A DNA stretch of 64,000 nt from Torymus aiolomorphi (lineage: Eukaryota > Arthropoda > Insecta > Hymenoptera > Torymidae), in NCBI GenBank assembly GCA_036365515.1, contig CM070873.1:261861575-261925574 (forward strand). The letters are read 5' to 3'. The position numbers and the translations under genes are program-made. Positions 60,480 to 64,000 of the stretch are shown in pieces. Each line of letters opens with the position of its first letter. Position 1 is the first letter of the stretch. The notes under the pieces were generated by a model, which worked only from the letters and a program-made list of their open reading frames with translations, had not been told where the DNA came from and did not search any database.

Positions 60480-61480
60480 TATGGTAAATTTTATTCAATT
60501 TTAACGAAAAGTGGACGCTAGTCGCTCCCGCGACGCGTTACGTGAAACGTTAGCTACAGGGGAAAAAAACAATGTTCGCGGGTGTTCCTAACTACATAAT
60601 GTATACAATTTCAATTACGAAAAATACTTGCGGCGTACACACATACACTAACACGTTGAAAGGGAGAGGAGCAGAAGGAAAAGGCCCAGCACTGAGACTA
60701 AAGCGGCATTCTCGGCCACAACAATCTAAGGCTATTCTTTTCTGCCTTCGCAGCTCGCGCCTTGACGTTACGCACCTACTGTCCAAAACATCGAATTACA
60801 TCAATACGATTTCAAAGAAAATATAACTTGTTTCTAATGATTTATTTCGAAATATCTTTATTGTATCCCTATTAACGGGGTTCCATAGTCCTACCATTAC
60901 CGACCGAGCAATTCACACAGTTTCAAGCTGATTAAAAATAAAATACGTCGAATCACAAAAAATCAAGAGAACACTTCGCTGCGGTTTTGAACGTTCTATC
61001 ATCCAGTAAAAGTTTGGAGTCGAAATATCAAGTTGTTTTTGCAAAAACTTTGAACGAAACCGAATTTTCTTTTGTTCAAAGTTTTTGCAAAAACCACTTA
61101 ATATTTCGACTTCAAACTTTTACTAGGTGATAGAACGTTCAAAATCACAGCGAAGTGTTCTCTTGTTTTTTTGTGATTTTACGTATTTTATTTTTAATCA
61201 GCTTGAAACTGTGTGAATTTCTTGGTCGGTAACGGTACGACTATGGTACCCCCTTAAAATTCTATTAATGAAATTCGATGTTTTGGACAGTAGGTGAATT
61301 CTTACATTCGAAAATATGATTTTTGTAATTTAGAATTTCGAAATTAAGAACAATCTGCAGTACCATATGTCGAACTAAAAAAACGTCTATAGTTGACTTC
61401 AATTTTGAAGTGAATCGTCTAAACTTTGGGCCCCCCCGTGTTACAATATCTATATTAAATACAGCACATACATTACACAA
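60480..61480. mobile_element. About 1-kb insert interrupting the tandem array, carrying a foldback
   Basis: Tandem-repeat homology stops near 60470 and resumes near 61490. The insert starts with a locally GC-richer block (60520-60780; frame 60572-60826, unrecognised product) and continues into the large inverted repeat at 60773-61296. This arrangement suggests a later insertion. Exact insertion ends and a target duplication were not identified. Confidence 0.4.
60773..61296. repeat. Large foldback (inverted repeat) with 18-nt loop
   Basis: The left arm 60773-61055 and right arm 61074-61296 are reverse complements with roughly nine in ten positions identical over the inner 179 bp. The outer part also matches (CACCTACTGTCCAAAACATC on the left). 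The left arm carries about 60 extra bases (approximately 60816-60875). The loop is 61056-61073. A transcript would form a long double-stranded RNA. It resembles a foldback or MITE nested inside the larger element. Confidence 0.85.
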
Positions 61481-61489
61481 AAGTCTCTT

Positions 61490-62060
61490 TTTGTAAATAA
61501 AATATTACTTTAATACATATGTACAATCAAATTCATTTAAGCAATAAGCGAAAATTCATTATAAAGTGTATTTAGGAGTTTAAAATTGTTTTTCTGGATC
61601 TAGATCATCAACAATTGATTGTACATGAAAATGTTATATGAGAAAAAGTTTCGTTTATTATTATAAAAATATGCGAAAAGTGGTCATTTTATCTGTATTA
61701 AAAATCATTTTTATAGGCCTAGCTCATCAGGAATTGATTGTACATGAAAATGTTAAATGGAAGAAAGTTTTATTATGATGTTATCTACAACTTTTGTATT
61801 TAATATTTCTGTGGAAAGTCAAATCCTGTTAAGTTATAACCGAAAATCGACCATTTTAGGTACGTTTAGACGTTAAAAAATCGTTTTTTTTTTTTATTTA
61901 ACTCGTTAGGTATTGATTTTATATGAAAATGTTAAATAGGAAAAAGTTTTTTGAAATATTATCTACAACTTGTTAACATTTTAACATTTTCACATTTTAG
62001 CGTGAAATCAAATCCTGTCAAGTTATAGCCGAAAATCTTCCATTTTTTACCTTCTTTTGC
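61490..62060. repeat. Degenerate tandem repeat array, second block
   Basis: At least three diverged copies of the unit seen at 60100-60470 (CAACTT markers at 61788 and 61966, spacing 178 bp; AAATGGAAGAAAGTTTT at 61755, recalling 60271). CAAATCCTGT(T/C)AAGTTATA is shared by the last two copies. No protein is encoded. Confidence 0.65.
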
Positions 62061-62520
62061 CGTTTTTCGCAGTTGTCTTGGCAAATATTGCTCGTAGCAA
62101 AAAATGTCTAGCAGGAAAAAGGTGTCTTTTAATTAGTTTTAGCAGATAGACCTGTAGATATTAGCTTAAAATTAATTTTTCTAGTCATTAGGTATAAAAA
62201 TCGATTTTTTGAAATGTTTCTTTGTGCTCGCATTTTTAAAGTTTTTCATCGATCTTTCTCAATAGAGCTAGGTATAATTAGAGGAGTATTTTCCCGGAAT
62301 TCCGATGGAATCGGTCCAAAATTCATTGAGATAATCGAGCAACTTGAGTACATACGAATGTACAGACATACATACATCACAGAAAACGCTTTAAACGCAC
62401 TCATTTTGACTGGCAAAGACTTTTCTTCTATTAAATTGTTAGATTTTGAAGTCAGAGAATTTTCGCTCTGGTGAAATTATAAGGTTCTCCCGAGCAGCGG
62501 TCGTACCTAAAAATTAATTA

Positions 62521-62735
62521 AAGGAATCCGTAAATTAAGTTTGATGAAGCCACGTGCCAATGAATTTGCAGTCTTTCTTCATTTGTTTCTGAGAAAAAAA
62601 TATATTTTATAAAAAAGTAGATTTTCAGTTGTTGCGCGATAAGAAAAAAATTATTTTATAAAAAAGTATAAAAAAAGGAATTAATAAATTAGTTTGAGGA
62701 ATCTACTTGTCAATGAATTGGCAGCGTTTTTTTTA
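62521..62735. repeat. Direct duplication, period about 155 bp
   Basis: AAGGAAT...TAAATTAAGTTTGA at 62521 and AAGGAAT...TAAATTAGTTTGA at 62676 begin two similar blocks that continue through CCAATGAATTTGCAG versus TCAATGAATTGGCAG. This is a second internal repeat family of the 4-kb element. Confidence 0.6.
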
Positions 62736-62994
62736 GATGATGAAGAAATACTAAGAAGCAGCCAATCAGAGACTTTCAAAATGGGTCATAAAATAAATAG
62801 GGCCACATCCTACAAGTAAAATGCAAACTGTTTTCCAATCAATGTGCTATACAAAAAGTTTCAGAATTTTGAGTAAAAAAATTACAAAAGTTGAGTTTTC
62901 AGCACTTTTCACCAAAAATGGCAAAGAATTACAATTTTTCATGTAATTATTGAAATATTGGTATATAAATCTAGGAATACGTTTTTTTCACCAA

Positions 62995-63064
62995 AAACTG
63001 CAAACTCACCAAGCCTAAGCGATTTTAAAATTTTGAGTTGCTGACTTCATGTGAATATCCCATG
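62995..63064 (-). repeat. Right terminal inverted repeat
   Basis: The reverse complement of 59037-59108. It is immediately followed by a TG/CA palindrome. Confidence 0.85.
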
Positions 63065-63084
63065 TGTGTGTGTACACACACACA
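63063..63084. repeat. TG-CA palindrome at the element's right edge
   Basis: TG repeats meet CA repeats at a central GTAC, giving an 11-bp-arm perfect palindrome. It abuts and slightly overlaps the right terminal repeat and could be pre-insertion target sequence. Confidence 0.8.
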
Positions 63085-64000
63085 CGGCCGAAGAGACGTA
63101 AGGTAAGGAACGTTTTAATGTAGTTGTCGACTACTAATCGTAAGCAAAAGTTTCGACTCTCTTGCCTCTCTCTCGCTCTGTCTCTCTCGCTTACACGTGC
63201 CCTCTCTCTCGCACTCACAGCGTGCGGTTGTGTGTCAGCTGAAAGAATGCTATTTTTGAATTACAATAACTCGAAAACGGTGCCGCTAGTCTGTCTGATT
63301 TTTCACTACAATGTTCTAATTATCTCCCTTAATAACATATTTCTTTTTTAAAGACATTCTCCAGAGATTCTTTTTTTATAGTCGATGAAAATGTAATTCT
63401 ATGACACTTCTTCCCATAACCTACGTATTAAAAGTCTAAACTTTAATTACCACAAATAACTCTATTAATCAACAGTTAATATTTCAGAAACACTCCCCAG
63501 AGCCCAGAACACAGTTTACTCAACAACTACCTTAATAGGTATATTTCGTCCGCAGCCGCGACGTAAATAGAAGTGGCAGATGTCAAGTTTGCGCGCGCAT
63601 CGAAAAAAGAAACCGTGCCGATCGTTATTCCAAAAGGGGTCGTCGTCGCCGCCGCGATCGTCCGATCTTACCTGTTATAATTTCGAACGCGGAAAACGCG
63701 CGCAAGCAGGCGAGTGAGGCTCGATTTAGTGTACGTTTTTCATGAGAAGAGGATCGAGGTGGATTTTGACACTAGTGCCCACGATCTTGCGAATCTAACG
63801 TGAGTAAGAGACAGACGAATGCAGAGTTGCCGCTCTCTCGAAAGACGAACGATGATGATCATCATTACTGTTGAGTGAATCAACGTTGCGGCGCGTGAAA
63901 AAGTACTCGCTGAAAGCCAATCTCTTTCTCCGCAGCCTTAGCTAAGTTACGATATACACGCTGCTGAGTCACACACGCTAGGATTTATCCTTGTTAACCT
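63085..64000. other. Noncoding stretch at the window edge
   Basis: No gene is recognised. A minus-strand AACAG|GTAAGAT donor-like motif (plus 63668-63678) and a plus-strand AAC|GTGAGTAAG (63797-63808) are possible splice donors, but neither has a supporting open frame. Confidence 0.5.

Larger units (their letters stand above)
59037..63064. mobile_element. About 4.03-kb AT-rich element with 70-72 bp terminal inverted repeats, unclassified
   Basis: The two ends are near-perfect inverted repeats: 59037-59108 and the reverse complement of 62995-63064, with about 68 of 72 positions identical (two single-base indels and two substitutions). Between them the DNA is strongly AT-rich, unlike the GC-rich microsatellite DNA on both sides. 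The interior contains degenerate tandem repeats, a nested foldback and no open frame with a transposase signature. The longest frames are under 90 codons and unrecognised. An ATG trinucleotide flanks both GGGATATT-type termini and could be a 3-bp target duplication; CATG is an alternative. It is most simply a non-autonomous DNA-transposon-like element. The superfamily cannot be assigned from the sequence. Confidence 0.72.

Noticed and set aside
62214..62474. 86-codon frame inside the 4-kb element
   Set aside because: No transposase or other motif, and it lies in repeat-derived AT-rich DNA.

Overview
The window reads as insect nuclear DNA with no gene that can be supported. Very long CT/GA, CA/GT and compound CA-TA-CG microsatellites, abundant undepleted CG dinucleotides, AT-rich transposon islands and remnants of a non-LTR retrotransposon suggest a hymenopteran, possibly a chalcidoid wasp such as Nasonia. 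That assignment is inference from composition only. Open frames longer than about 100 codons are almost all translations of CT/GA or CA/GT arrays, which lack stop codons in every frame, or stop-poor GC-rich DNA. No protein-coding exon, tRNA, rRNA or CRISPR array was recognised.

Layout: 1-28440 is microsatellite-studded noncoding DNA, with a 112-bp unbroken alternating purine-pyrimidine tract (4708-4819) and a 239-bp CT array (7504-7742). 28441-30000 is an AT-rich island made of three decayed pieces of one non-LTR (LINE) family, two on the minus strand and one on the plus strand. 30000-59036 is again noncoding, with three CT arrays longer than 180 bp (45798, 47977, 55508), GA arrays, a local direct duplication (50076/50326) and a juxtaposed 3'/5' splice-site motif at 31399/31400 that could be a recursive-splicing site. 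59037-63064 is a compact AT-rich unit of about 4.03 kb bounded by 70-72 bp terminal inverted repeats. Inside it are degenerate tandem repeats, a nested 524-bp foldback and a retroelement-like hammerhead/stem motif. 63065-64000 returns to ordinary noncoding sequence.

No genes can be shown to work together. The most coherent reading is a gene desert or a very long intron, possibly of a developmental gene, carrying transposable elements. The 4-kb inverted-repeat element with its nested foldback is the best candidate for something undescribed. All alignments were made by eye.
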